This document shows, piece by piece, positions 47,419-58,560 of a stretch of 64,000 nt of DNA. The stretch lies in the NCBI RefSeq assembly GCF_949987515.2, contig NC_082689.1, forward strand, positions 100,850,957 through 100,914,956. The letters run 5' to 3'. The notes below the pieces were generated by a model. It made no database searches. It had not been told where the DNA came from and saw nothing but the letters and a program-made list of their open reading frames with translations. Made by a program: the position numbers and the translations under genes. The first letter of the stretch is position 1. Every line of letters starts with the position of its first letter. Source of the DNA: Delphinus delphis (Eukaryota > Chordata > Mammalia > Artiodactyla > Delphinidae).

Positions 47419-47749
47419 GGGAGTTATAAAAACTAAAGGTCAAATGTGGCATAAATATATGAAACTATTCACTCATAATTAGAAAAAACTGACTCACAAA
47501 TAAAATAAAGCAAATTATGAACTCATATCACATTATATTAGCAAAAGTAAACTAAAAATAATGATATGTGATATTGCTGAGCTTACGAAGGAATAAACTA
47601 AGTTTTATTAACTGTTAGTAGGAGGACAGATTAGTGAAAGCAATTTGGAGAACAATTTTGCAATATCTAACATAAAATGTAAATAACCATGAACTTTGAT
47701 CCAGTTTAGTTCAGTTTTTGACTTCCAACTTAAACAGAATTTAGCAAAA

Positions 47750-47860
47750 AGAGGGAACTATTAGCTCTGGTTCTGAAAAATGTCTTGGAGATAGATTAGT
47801 TTGATTGGGGGCCTAATTAGCTTTTCTTTTCTTTTTTGATCTCTCAGACAGACTTTTGCC
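47750..47860. repeat. Unnamed dispersed repeat, copy 1
   Basis: GAGGGAACTATTAGCTCTGG, TTCTGAAAAATGTCTTGGAG, then TAGCTTTTCTTTTC and CTCTCAGACAGACTTTTGCC match, in order, the longer copy at 48,703-48,872. The part between is partly deleted here. Confidence 0.7.
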
Positions 47861-47908
47861 ACAAGAGAATGTTCATTGCAGCATTGCATTGTAACAGCAA
47901 AATCTAGT

Positions 47909-47910
<2 letters not shown>

Positions 47911-47943
<33 letters not shown>

Positions 47944-47959
47944 ACACATGTGTGTGTAT
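47911..47959. repeat. (TG)n-CGCACACA-(TG)n microsatellite
   Basis: Alternating purine/pyrimidine tract with an inverted centre (CGCACACATGTGTGTG) that can form a hairpin or Z-DNA. Confidence 0.93.
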
Positions 47960-48180
47960 CCCCATTAATAAGAGCTAGGCTAAACAAGTTATGGTAAATG
48001 CATATAATAGAATAATTTAAAAAGGTAAAGAAAAGAAATTAAGCTGATACACTGTGCCAAAATGGAAAGTTTCACCAAGGTGGTTGTTTGAAAAAAAAAT
48101 TTAGTATGCATGTCTACAATTGGCTTCCATTTGTTATTATTTTTAAAAAGTAAATAGATATATTTATACAAAGAAAATTT

Positions 48181-48702
48181 TTGGCAAGATAGGCAACTCC
48201 TAAGAGTACAATTTCTTGAGAGTTAAAGGTATGATTTTTGCTGTGTGGTAGTTTATACGTGTTGGTAAGATCTTCTGTGTTTGAAATATTTTACCTTGAC
48301 CATATATTCTTTGAAAAAAAATATAACAATAGGTTTTACTGACCCTGTTCGCAAATACTTCATAGTTTACTATGGGAGGGGTCATATAGAAAAATGTCCT
48401 TATAGAGAAACAAGAGATGTTTTTAATAAAATGCAGCATTTGCGCTCTGGCTTAAGGGATATATAGAAGTTTTAGCTTGGATAAGTAGAGGGAAGTGGCA
48501 TAAAACTCATGGCACTAAAGTGAATTATTCAATCTGGAATTGGCATAACATGTTTTTATTGTATATTCAGACAAATTTAGAGATTTTGCAGAAAAAAATT
48601 ACAGAAAAACATTCTTCTTTATATAATTCCAAAGGACATAATTTCTACATGATTGTAATCAGCCAGGACTTTTTTTAGACATCTCACTTAAACATTAAGT
48701 GA
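48181..48702. other. No gene recognised
   Basis: AT-rich non-coding sequence, possibly L1-derived at its left edge. Confidence 0.45.
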
Positions 48703-48872
48703 AAAGAGGGATCTATTTAGCTCATGTTCTGAAAAATGTCCTGGAACTAGACTAACCAAACCCAGGGCCCCCAAACGATACAATTAGGATAAAAGTGCCC
48801 TTCATTTCTTAGGTCTGCTTTTCTTTTTTTGTCTTATTCTCAGATGGACTTTCTCCACGAGATAGAATCCAA
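48703..48872. repeat. Unnamed dispersed repeat, copy 2 (longer)
   Basis: GAGGGATCTATTTAGCTCAT, TTCTGAAAAATGTCCTGGAA, CAATTAGGATAAAAGTGCCC, GGTCTGCTTTTCTTTTTTTG, CTCAGATGGACTTTCTCCAC. Shared words and order with copy 1 are clear. I do not know a family name. Confidence 0.7.
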
Positions 48873-49074
48873 CAAATCCAAGTTTATTATCCCAATGATA
48901 TTTTAGGCTTCTCTGAGACAACTTTTAAAATTAATTGAATCCTTTTGTTTCACAGCAAAGGAGACTAATACCTTGAATTCACCACAGCCTAAGTTCTGGG
49001 ACAAGCCTTCCCATCTTAATGCAAAGAGAAGCAACATTGCAGGGAGGAAAGACAAGTACTCTGTTTGCAGCCTG

Positions 49075-49260
49075 GTTCTGTCCTGTAGTATTACTCTGTG
49101 ACTGAAGACAAGTCTGATCTTTCTTTTGAGCTGAGTTCCTTCTGTTTGTATAAAATAGAGGTAAGGATGTACATATCTCAAGGGCACTGTGAGAGTTGAA
49201 TGAAGTTTAAATACAAAGGACTCATCATCTTTCTGGAATCACAGTTTTTGCTTAATATCT
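49075..49260 (+). repeat. MIR SINE, diverged
   Basis: CTGTGACTGAAGACAAGTCTG, GAGTTCCTTCTGTTTGTATA, AAATAGAGGTAAGGATG and CAAGGGCACTGTGAGAG follow MIR order. Confidence 0.65.
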
Positions 49261-49721
49261 TTGTTAATTCCTTTCCCCCTCCCCTTGCAGATGCCTCGTC
49301 CTGTGCTCTTTACTATGACTGCTAGTCCGACCTTTTTCTCAGCTTGTCCTTGCTGACATGCTCAGTTTCCATTTTATAACCCAGCAGTTGTCTTTATTTG
49401 AAGAACTTCTAAATTCTTATTTTCCAGAATGAAAGTTCATGCCACACCAGGCAGCTTCCCTGTGGGTGCCCTCTGCACTCTGTACAAAGGATCATTAACA
49501 AAGAACCCTGGAGGTCAGGCCTGAGGAAGGGAGTTCCTGCTGCTAATAGCAGGAATGTTGGATCAGAATGGACTGTCACCATGCTGAATGTGCCAACTCT
49601 CTTTGGGATTTAATACTGTACTTTGTAAATAACCTAGAATAACCATGATCCTGAAAGCCATGGGACAAACCTATTGAATATCCTACTAGTAGGTGGAGGC
49701 AAAAGATCCTTACATCAGGGG
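49261..49721. other. No gene recognised
   Basis: Non-coding sequence with no repeat or exon that I can support. Confidence 0.5.
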
Positions 49722-49725
49722 TTAT

Positions 49726-50306
49726 TGAAACCCAGCAGGACCCTGTGGGGCTCCTGGACACGAAAACCTTTCTATGTCCTCCATTTCCTGATTACAGGAA
49801 ATAGGCTTCATTCAGCCTCCACAACCTTCCCTGAGTTCCAAGGAGGAGGTTCAAACAGTTGCTAATTAGGGAAGGGAGAGGATGTGGAGACATAGGAGAA
49901 GCAGTCAAGGAACACTAGTGCAGTCTTGGGGCAGGGTCCTGGTGCCCCTTTAAGGGATACACATATCAATATCTTTGAGCTGTTTTGCAGATACCAGGTG
50001 GAAGAAGTTAAGTATATGCTGCCCGCAAGCAGGCAGACCCAGACCAGTTGGAACAAGAAGGTTGTTGTTCCAACACCTTCTCACCACCAACCAATCAGAA
50101 GAATGTCCATGAGCTGATCACGCCCTCTTTGAACCATTACTATAAAACTCCTCACTACTCCCTCCAGGTGGGACACACAGCTTTGAGGGCATTAGTCCCT
50201 GTGGTCCCCTTTGCCTGCAAAGCAATAAAGCAGTTCTTTTCTACTTTACCCAAAACTCTGTGAGATTTAATTTAGTGTTGGGGTACAGAGGCTGGATTTG
50301 GCTTCA
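49726..50306 (+). mobile_element. Solo LTR (gamma/ERV1-like) with perfect 4-bp target duplication
   Basis: Begins TGAAACCCAGCAGGACCC and ends GGATTTGGCTTCA, with a perfect TGAA/TTCA terminal inverted repeat. TTAT flanks both sides (49,722-49,725 and 50,307-50,310). Promoter order is intact to the eye: a CCAAT box (CCAACCAATCAG near 50,089), TATA (CTATAAAAC near 50,140), polyadenylation signal (AATAAA at 50,224-50,229) and a U5 ending in a T/G-rich region. There is no adjacent internal sequence. It looks younger than the other LTRs here because its motifs are clean. Family assignment beyond ERV1-like is not made. Confidence 0.9.
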
Positions 50307-50310
50307 TTAT

Positions 50311-51394
50311 TCAGCTAGAGAACTCCCAGGGTTAGAGTAGAGAGGTGCTGGTCAAATAAGGGGGCATAAATGGGGAAAGGAGCCGGGGTGCACCACACAC
50401 TTCACAACATGATTGCAAATGATTGCAACAGAACAAGTAAACTTGATTTTAATTAAATGCTGAGACCTGAAACCAATGTATTTTTTATTCTTGTGCTAAA
50501 CCATTCTGGGAGGGGAAGTATTGTCCTGCTTTTGTGCTAAATAACACTGGATCAGGCAAAAATAGCTTAGCTGCTTGCTCCAGGAAATATATGATCTTGT
50601 GAACCACCTAAACACTTTAACAAAATTAACAATTTTCTCATCAAAACTCACTTTCAAGCCCCTTACTTCACTTTACTGTGCCCATTAATCCAAAATTATT
50701 AGGTTATCTACTCTCCCTGCCTCATCTCAGCCAGGTCCCCACTTTCAAGACACCTTAAAATGACCCAGACCTGGCTACAAACCTGATGAAGGCTAGATCC
50801 CAATTTTTGCCTTTTTGAGACACTGTTAAGAATTGGTCAAGATGGTATTCTCCCTTACTGCTCAGCTTTTCTTGAATAACAGATTTGACTGGAGGTCTTG
50901 TGGTGAGTTGAGATTTGAGTACATTAATAGAGACATTTGGGGAGATAGGTTAGAATGCGCCAGATGTTAAAATCGAGTGTTCTTAGGTTGGCAGTTAACC
51001 TTCTGATGGCTGCTACATATCTCATCCCCATTAACTAAATGATAATACTTTTTAGAGCCACAGTCTTTCAGTGTGCTCTTTCCTATATAGGAATGAGGAA
51101 ACTGACACCTAAGGATGTTAACTAAATAGTTGACATTGATACATGGAATTAAAGATACAGTCAGGGCTAGAGATACAATTTACCAGCTTTCAAAATTAAT
51201 TATTCCATTCCATTAAATAATGCCTATCTCTGAGGAAATCAATATATATATATTTTTATAAAGTATAAGCCTTGACCTTTTTCCTTAAAATTCAAAATGT
51301 TGACTGAAGCACTTTTAAAATGGTACTATAGGTAAGAATATTTCCAACATGCAGTTCATTTATTTTAGGGATATGTGTAGAATTCTGGAGTAGA
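50311..51394. other. No gene recognised; possible MIR (-) fragment
   Basis: At about 51,085-51,175 wording such as GAATGAGGAAACTGACACC hints at an antisense MIR. The rest holds nothing that I can name. Confidence 0.4.
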
Positions 51395-51665
51395 GTTTCT
51401 TAAACTTATCTGCCCATAAGAATTACTTAGAATTCTTGTTAATATTATATAGGCTTGGCCCCTCTTTGGTCTACTGAATGTTTTTATAGGAGGTAGCTGA
51501 GAATTTGCTTCCTTATCAAGTTTTCACATCTTTCTTGGCCTAAGGTAAGTGTGGAAAATGGTGTATTCTAGACCACTGGTTCACAATTCTGTCTGTACTT
51601 TTGAGTCACCTGGGAAACATTTTTTTTAACCACTCATGCTTGCCTATACCCTAGATCAATTAAAT
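51395..51665 (+). mobile_element. MER5-like hAT fragments
   Basis: AGAGTTTCTTAAACTTATCT with AAGAATTACTTAGAATTCTT, and a second start at 51,575 (CCACTGGTTCACAATTCTG, GAGTCACCTGGGAAACAT), resemble the 5' half of MER5A twice. The second is cut by the CHR SINE. Confidence 0.6.
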
Positions 51666-51680
51666 TAAAATTGTTTAGGA

Positions 51681-51885
51681 GGGCTTCCCTGGTGGCGCAG
51701 CGGTTGAGAGTCCGCCTGCCGATGCAGGGGACACGGGTTCGTGCCCCGGTCCGGGAGGATCCCACATGCTGCGGAGCGGCTGGGCCCGTGAGCCATGGCC
51801 GCTGAGCCTGCGCGTCCGGAGCCTGTGCCCCGCAATGGGAGAGGCCACAACAGTGAGAGGCCCGTGTACCGCAAAAAAAAAAAAA
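51681..51885 (+). mobile_element. CHR SINE, full length
   Basis: Complete copy with 17-base A tail. A perfect 14-bp target duplication, AAAATTGTTTAGGA, lies at 51,667-51,680 and 51,886-51,899. Few differences from the other copies, so relatively young. Confidence 0.97.
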
Positions 51886-51980
51886 AAAATTGTTTAGGAA
51901 GAGACCCAGTTATGTGTGTTTTTGTATCTCCCTGATCTCAGAGAGACAGCAGTGAGTGGTAGCTTGAAGTGAAATCTTAG

Positions 51981-52052
51981 TTCCCTGCCCAGGAATTGAA
52001 CCTGAGTAGCCTGAGTGAAAACCAGGAATCCTAAACACTAGTCTACCAGGGG
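51981..52052 (-). other. tRNA-Glu(UUC)-like sequence, probably pseudogene or SINE head
   Basis: The complement folds as a tRNA. The acceptor pairs CCCTG with CAGGG. The anticodon stem CCTGG/TCAGG surrounds a TTTTCAC loop with anticodon TTC, and the T arm has TTCAATT between TCAGG and CCTGG. The D arm retains TAGTGTTTAGGA. There is no T-run terminator right after the 3' end. The downstream wording CTAAGATTTCACTTCAAGC continues like a tRNA-derived SINE body, so a retroposed SINE or pseudogene is more likely than an active gene. Confidence 0.6.
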
Positions 52053-52079
52053 CTAGAGGCAAAGTTGCCCTGGCTCTTG

Positions 52080-52660
52080 TCCTGTTTGAAAAATGAATTT
52101 CTCAAGGAGGCAAAAACTGCAAAAACAGGTAACATGTGGGAGAGCACACAGAGGAACTGTTTATTTAAGACAGAAGCAAGGCAGTAATACAAACCCGGAG
52201 AGAAAGAGTGTGGGCATCCTCGCTGATGAAGAGGACTGCCATAAAGAGGCAGCTAAATCATTTATGTAGTGGCAGTTCTTTAGGGTTTTTGTTTACCTTT
52301 GGCCAATTATCTTGTTTCTTTTCCACATCTGACCTGTCCTAGGGCCCTCCTCAATATGTGTGTGCATCTTTTTGCCAAGATAGATTCCAGCACAGAGGCC
52401 CGTGGGAGGTTTGACATCACCTATTATGGGGTGGCACTCCCTCCCTTTCAAGCCCTCCCAAGGAGCTTTTCTGTGCCTGTGGCCTTGGGGAGGTCTCCTT
52501 GACCTCAGGAGCGGTCATCTTGTCTCTTTACTCCAGCAGAGCTCAACTCCTGCCACTAACTTGGTCTTTGGAATGTCTGGGAAAACAGAGCTCCAATTTA
52601 CTCTACTTGGCCAACTCCAGCTGTCCAGTCAAGGGGTGATTCTACCTCCTACCACCTCCC
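52080..52660 (-). mobile_element. Probable LTR, antisense, boundaries approximate
   Basis: Left edge TGTTTGAAAAATG would be the 3' terminus. A polyadenylation signal (complement of TTTATT near 52,160) lies close to it, and CCAAT-like wording (GGCCAATT) is further right. No matching target duplication was found. The first T/C-rich half and the CAGGAGCGGTCATCTTG segment resemble ERV1 LTR sequence. Confidence 0.45.
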
Positions 52661-52990
52661 TAAGTTATGCTAATATGTACCTAGCACTGAGACCTAGTGT
52701 GACAAACCAGGGCTTCTCATTTATATGCAAACAGGTCTTAGAAAAATGCAAATTATGATTTAACGGATCTGGGGGTGGGGTATGAAGCACTGCATTTCTA
52801 AGAAGTTCCCAAAGTAGGTTGTAGCTCCTGCTCACAGGCCACACAATGAGTGGCAAGAAATTAGAACAGCAGTGCTCTGATTCCCAGACCAGTGGTGTCA
52901 GCTTTACCTGGGAAAAATGGTGGACATGAAAATGCTTGGCCCCAGCCCAGACCTACTCCATCAGGAACGCTGGGCTAGGGCTTTGCCTTT
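52661..52990 (+). mobile_element. Two MER5A-like hAT fragments
   Basis: The first ends with GATCTGGGGGTGGGGTATGA, GCATTTCTAAGAAGTTCCCA (MER5A 3' half). The second starts at about 52,890 with CCAGTGGTGTCAGCTTTACC, CTTGGCCCCAGCCCAGACCT (5' half). Confidence 0.7.
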
Positions 52991-53194
52991 ACAATGCCCC
53001 ACCATGTCCTCACAACAATAACAGATTCACTGTCGTTTATTCTACAAACTGAGCCTCCAGTCATGATTTTGCTCAGGAGTTCTGAAAGCAGCAATGAATA
53101 GATAAAGTTTGGTACGTAGGTAGATAAGAAAACCTCACATTTCCAGAAAAATTCTAGATTTGAAATCAGAAAACCAAATAAAACATTGCAGCTC

Positions 53195-53335
53195 AATTTT
53201 CTCTGTTGTGTGAGCTTGAGTGAATAATGTAATCCTGGGCCTCAGATTTCTTAACTGAAAAAAATGCTAAAATGAATGCAAATACCTTCCTTATCTGCTT
53301 TATATGTTAGCTGTGAGGAACCAAATTATTCTTAT
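53195..53335 (+). repeat. MIR SINE fragment
   Basis: TGTGTGAGCTTGAGTGAATA, GGGCCTCAGATTTCTTAACTG, then AAATGCTAAAATG and an ATACCTTCCTTAT segment. Confidence 0.75.
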
Positions 53336-53629
53336 AGGTAATGGAAATATATACTTCGTAATGACAGAGTGGGTAAAGAAATATAAAATTTAACTTGGTT
53401 GCAACTGCATAGACTTTCAATCAATTTAGAAACAAAAGTCAAATAATAAACAATAAGAGCAAAGAGAAGCAAGAAGTTGCTGGAAGGAACAAAGGAAAGG
53501 ATAGTAACATTTACCAAAGACCCATTGGGTGCTTTAATTATGACATTTCATTTTTTCAACTTACTAATAAATTACAAGTGAGGAAATTGGGATTGCAAAT
53601 AAATTAAATGAATCGCCTTTGGGGCTAAT
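53336..53629. other. No feature recognised
   Basis: AT-rich non-coding sequence. Confidence 0.4.
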
Positions 53630-53790
53630 TAACAGACTTTTGTATCAGAAGACCTAAATTTGAGTAATTAAATTTGAGACCTAAATTTGAGTAACAAAGT
53701 TGTCAGTATGTGAAAATCGATTAAAATTCTCTGCTTCACTATGTCTCTATAAAATAGAGATAATACCTGCCTTACCAAGTACTTAGTATC
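53630..53790 (+). repeat. MIR SINE with an internal tandem duplication
   Basis: MIR wording (TCAGAAGACCTAAATTTGAG, CTCTGCTTCACTATGTCTC, AAAATAGAGATAATACCTGC). The segment GACCTAAATTTGAGTAA occurs twice within 40 bases (53,651 and 53,679). Confidence 0.72.
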
Positions 53791-54639
53791 CATAAATTTG
53801 AAAAAGACGTGTGATTGCTATAAAAATTTTAAGGATTTTTAACAACGGAATTAAATTAGTTAAATAAGTGATTGTTATGCAAAAATATCATGTAAGAAGT
53901 CTTATGATAAAGACTTCAATAATATTAATATTTTGCTAAATTTATTTCAGTTTCTCTGACACATACACCAAGCAGAGGCAATACTGAGTTGTAGAGTATA
54001 CAAATCAACTTTCATTTCCACACTTTTTAATTTCATACTTTTTTTAATGTATATTATTTATTCATAATCACTTCAAGGTCTCTGAATATAATCATGTTGA
54101 AGTTTTTTTTTGTCTCATTGATGTGTCATTTCTTTTTGTCTGGAGGAAATTCATCTACTAATGTTGATTTTACCGATAACTTCTATAGTTAAAATGTACT
54201 TTAAATATTCAGAGTTTTGTTTTGCTGCTCTTTGGGGGAAGGTCCCTCTCTCTCTCTCCATAAGATGTTCACTTTCCTGTGGTTTTGTAATTGCTTCCAG
54301 CTGAGAACTAGGCCTCCTGGATATGGCTCAGTTCCTACTCCATGGTGACTACAGATATTGCTGATCCAATAGCTGAGCCAGCAGCTGTGTCTCTATCCTT
54401 TTGCTTCTGAAGAAAGCAGAGATATGTGAGCCGTGTTGCCAGCAGTGGTTGGCAGAAACATTTTTTAGCATTTTTGCTTTTATAAGCAAAGGTTCTTCAT
54501 CATGCCCTGCTTTTAACACAGTGGAAAATGTTTATTCCTTGTAATCCCACGTGTGTCAGCTGCTTCTGGATCTGGAGCCTGGAGTGCTCCTGGCTTCAGC
54601 TCTGCTCTGTGCTTTGTTTTCTGGTTTTCAGAGGTTTTT
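53791..54639. other. No gene recognised
   Basis: Non-coding sequence with poly-T and CT-rich short tracts. Confidence 0.5.
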
Positions 54640-54770
54640 TTTTTTGTTTTTATTTTTTGCCACACCATGCGGCTTATGTGATCTTAGTTTCCCTACCTAC
54701 CAGGGATTGAACCAGGGCCCTCAGTGGTGAGAGTGTGGAGTCCTAATCACTAGACCACCAGGGAATTCCC
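54640..54770 (-). mobile_element. Short CHR-2-type SINE, diverged
   Basis: CACACCATGCGGCTTATGTG, ATCTTAGTTTCCCTACC, CAGGGATTGAACCAGGGCC and the CCACCAGGGAATTCCC head, minus orientation. No clear target duplication. Confidence 0.9.
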
Positions 54771-57199
54771 AGTGGCACTTATTTCTTCAATTTTACAGCC
54801 GGGCTATATCTTTTAAAAATTGTCTTTTATCTATCTATTATTATTATTGTATCTTCCAAGACAAGAAAAGTCCTCAGAGTCTAACTTTGAATGTCAGCTT
54901 AACCAGAAATATGATGTCAATTTTATGCTCTGAGTGTTAAAGCTATCAGGATCAGAAAAGTGAAGAAAGCATCACAAAAAAAGGGCCCGATAGAATCCAT
55001 GAGGCAAAATGAGATTATCCCGTTAATTTCTGCGTGTTTGCTCCACAGGGACTGAAGTGGTGCCCACCCAGCTTCAGCAATGTGGAGGCTGAGTCGATCT
55101 TTTTTCTTCTACTGTTTGCCAGTTCATTGCTTTTTCTCCTCTGTGGGTCCCCGGGGAAGTAAGCTTGTTTGGTCTTTACAGCGCCTTTAAATTGGCCATT
55201 TTTCAGTTGAATTTCTCCCCAGCTTGCTGTGACTAAATCAGGTCAACCTTCTGCAGCTTGACGGATTGTTCTATCCTCCATCATAAGGAAGGCTAAAAAA
55301 AAAAAAAGAGTGACAGGAAAGTCGTCAATTTGTAGGCTTTTCCCAAGGGCATGTTTACTCGACCCATTCCCTACTTGTAAAACTCACCTGTCCAGCACTA
55401 AGTTATAAAATACTTGAAAAATGAGCAATTAAGAACCCTAAGTAGAATTTTTGTCACCTTTTCAATTGAATGGGTTATGTCAACTCTTGTATCATAATTG
55501 GGTAAAATTATGTTGTCATATCACCTTCTGGCTTTGTTTCAGTGGAGACACAGACCCCCTCGTCACTGGGGAACTTATCCTGAATAGTATCCCAAGATGA
55601 CTCTAACATGAAAAAATTACATTAAAAAATGTAAGCGGTTCATTCTCAGCATTACTACTGAGCTTCTGGATTTATCTTCATGAGAATGGGGAATGTGAGT
55701 AGGTTTAGAGATTTTTTCCTTATTAAAAATGATCTGGAAGCATTTAGAAATCATGGCAATATAGTTTATCTAAATATAGATAGAATATTTACAGAAAATA
55801 AATATAAATAATTATAACATGCTTTTTCATTAGGATGTACTTTTCTTTTTAACTGGCAATGTGGGAAAACAACTATCAACTATGTAACTGGTAAATTAAT
55901 CAGTGCATAGATTAATGGTGATTAAAATTAGTAATAGTGTGTTGATGCTGAAAAAAAGAACAGAATATTAAATTCAACTTTTTTTTTCTTAAGTTAGGAG
56001 TATTAGTAGAGGTCTAACCATTAATGAAGGAGAGGGCAACAGATTTTTAAGCAAGTTTTCCAACCCTTATTTTATTCTGTTCCTGGGTAGATTCCAACAG
56101 TGAGAGATTCTTTGGAGAGTACAATCCATATGCAGTGTGTTTTCAGGGAGGATGGGAGTGAACTGGTTCAATTCCAGCCAGTTGAATTCAAGCTTAAATA
56201 TATGAATGCAGAAACTTATACTTGGTTCACTCCTGAAATAGCCCCTGATTGCAAAACAGAAGAAATGGATCAAAGTGGAACGAAGCTGTTCTACCAAGAA
56301 AGGAGTTAACATCTTGTTCCTCAAGGTTTAGGCATTGATCTTATGAAAGGATCTCATCTTGGAAGCAACCACATTGGAGAGGATTAAGTGCAGGTGTGAG
56401 GTGTCCTCCACCAGACTCCCTGAGTCTGTGGCTTATGGGCTGTTAAAAGCAGTCACCCAATTTACCCATCACTCATGACAGGCAACTACAGGTAATAATG
56501 ACCTAGTAATATGGGAAGGGGGGGTATTTGAAAAATTCACAGAAATTTCCATGGGAGAAAACATTTGAGGAACTTGGTATCCTAAATGCACTGATGCCAC
56601 ATTACAACTCTAGCAATGAACTTATTTCTGAACTTCTCATCCTTTACTGCAATTCTGGAGAAGCCAAATGTAGTATAGTAAGGAGAGGGTTATGAAGACT
56701 GCACATAGATAGGAAGTGATGGAAGGACTGAAAGATACCTAACATTCATGAGGTGCCTGGATATTAAATATTCATTATACTCTAAATATGCATGATACTT
56801 AGTAGACACTACATATACAAGAGAGCCTCATTCAGAATACTCGAAATGAGGTCTTAATATGGCCACCTATTGGTGCCATCAATTTTGGTCCCATATATCC
56901 TCTGCCCAAGCACAAAATTAAAGCCCATGGCTGTTTATCAAGTTGACTGACAAGCTACAGTTCATGTGCCCAGTATTCTGTACATATTACTTTACCCTAT
57001 CTCTCTCCCACTGCTCATTCCCATGTACTCTAAATACATTTTAATATACCATGTGATTCAAGCATTTTAATTTAGTTTGGGAGCAAATCTGTTCTTTGAC
57101 CTCTTGGATTGCTCGCATAGTAATGTACTTGTAGACCGCTGCCTCAAGGTAATAGCCCATGTGATGGCTCCTTATGCTATAGTCTAGCTTTCATTCAAG
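54771..57199. other. No confirmed gene; largely unclassified non-coding DNA
   Basis: Two weak items lie here. At about 55,049-55,158 an acceptor-like TTTGCTCCACAG and a donor-like GAAGTAAGC bound a segment open in one frame (37 codons, hydrophobic near its middle). At 56,100-56,309 (+) there is a 69-codon frame of ordinary composition. Neither matches a protein I know, so both are left uncalled. Confidence 0.45.
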
Positions 57200-57330
57200 G
57201 TTTGTAACAAAATATCTGTTTGCTTATTTATTGATATATTTTAAATACCATGAAATATTTCTTCAGTGCCTCCTAGAGTGCCCAGGATATACCAGGCATT
57301 CAATAAATATTTGTTGACTACATAGATGAA
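57200..57330 (+). repeat. L2 LINE 3' end
   Basis: CTCCTAGAGTGCCCAGGATA, TACCAGGCATTCAATAAATA, TTTGTTGACTACATAGATGA is the L2 terminus. Confidence 0.8.
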
Positions 57331-57364
57331 TATTAGAAGGTAAGTAGGGACTTTTTAAAAAAAA

Positions 57365-58560
57365 TTTTTGGAATATTTTAGACTTAAAGAAGAGTTGAGG
57401 AAATAGTAAGGAGTCCCAAATACCCTTCACTCAGCTTCCCTTAATGTTAAGATATACTGTTAACTAAACTACAGACTTTATTCATATTTCACCAGATTTC
57501 CACTAACGTTCTTTATCCATTTCAGGATCCAACCCAGGAAGCCATATTGCATTAATTGTTGTGTCTTCTTAGTTTACTAAGGACCAGTGACAGTTTTCGA
57601 GTATTCCCTTGTCTTAAATAATCTTAACACTTTGAAGAATACTTTTCAAGTATTTTGTAGACTATTCCTTGATTTGTGTGTGCCTGACGCTTTCTTTTTA
57701 TTGGATTGAGGTTATACATTTTTGGTTATGTGCCATTTCTAATATGTCATATCAGATGATACAGAGTATCAAAGTCTTATTACTCTTTATTACTCTTTAG
57801 CATAATGATCATAGCTACTTTAAATCACTTATTAGTTAGTTTCTATATCTCTGTCATATATGAATCTAGTGCTGATGATTCTTTGTCTTTCAGGAGTGTA
57901 TTCTTTTCTCTTGCCTTTTTTTAATGCTTATTTTCTTTTCCTGAAAGCCAGTTACATTGTGTAGCAGAGTTGAGACTGGGGTAAATAGGTTTTTCAACCT
58001 AGAAATGGGTACACTTTTCCTTTTACTGGGTCTTTAGGGCAGGGGTTTGAGCTAATCTAATTAGAAATGGGACTGGGTTTGACCTTTGTTGTCTTTGTGG
58101 TTACTCTGTGTGCCACAGATGTTAAATTATCTAGGGGATACTTTGTGTTTTGTGTGGGAGCTGGTTTGCCAGATTTTTTTTCCAATGCTTTTTGTTCTCA
58201 GATTAGGGCTCTCCTTTCTGCTCCATCTCAGCAAGTCTTTTGCAAATGACTTATTATGAGATATTTGTTAGCATGGGGGTGGGATGTTCAATGTGGAGGC
58301 ATTTTCTGTCGTTCTGACCAAAATCTCAGCCTCAGACACACCCCCTGTTGTGTCCCTGGGCCTCAAGGATGTAGCATTTTCATTGCTCCCCTCACTCCCC
58401 ACAATTCTAATTCTAGAAGCTATTCTTGATCCTCTCTCAGATTCAGAAGGATTTTTTAGATGCAATGGGTTCTCACTGGTACCTCCAGCTCTACAGTGTT
58501 ATTGCGTTCCTTTCACAGATTAAGGCTTTCATTCCATACAGGAAATAAAAGTTCAGAGTC
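57365..58560 (-). mobile_element. L1M/L1ME LINE, antisense (3' UTR and adjoining region)
   Basis: Antisense L1 3' UTR wording: TTAACTAAACTACAGACTTT, TTTCAGGATCCAACCCAGG, ATTGTTGTGTCTTCTTAG, AGTATTTTGTAGACTATTCC. From 57,890 on a second segment (GCCAGTTACATTGTGTAGC, GGGTCTTTAGGGCAGGGG) is of the same ancient type but less certain. Confidence 0.65.

Larger units (their letters stand above)
47419..48180 (+). mobile_element. Ancient L1, 3' part of ORF2
   Basis: Segments correspond to the C-terminal ORF2 region: AATTTGGAGAACAATTTTGC, GAATGTTCATTGCAGCATTG, AACAAGTTATGGTAAATGCA. It is interrupted by one copy of the unnamed repeat at about 47,750-47,860. Confidence 0.65.
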
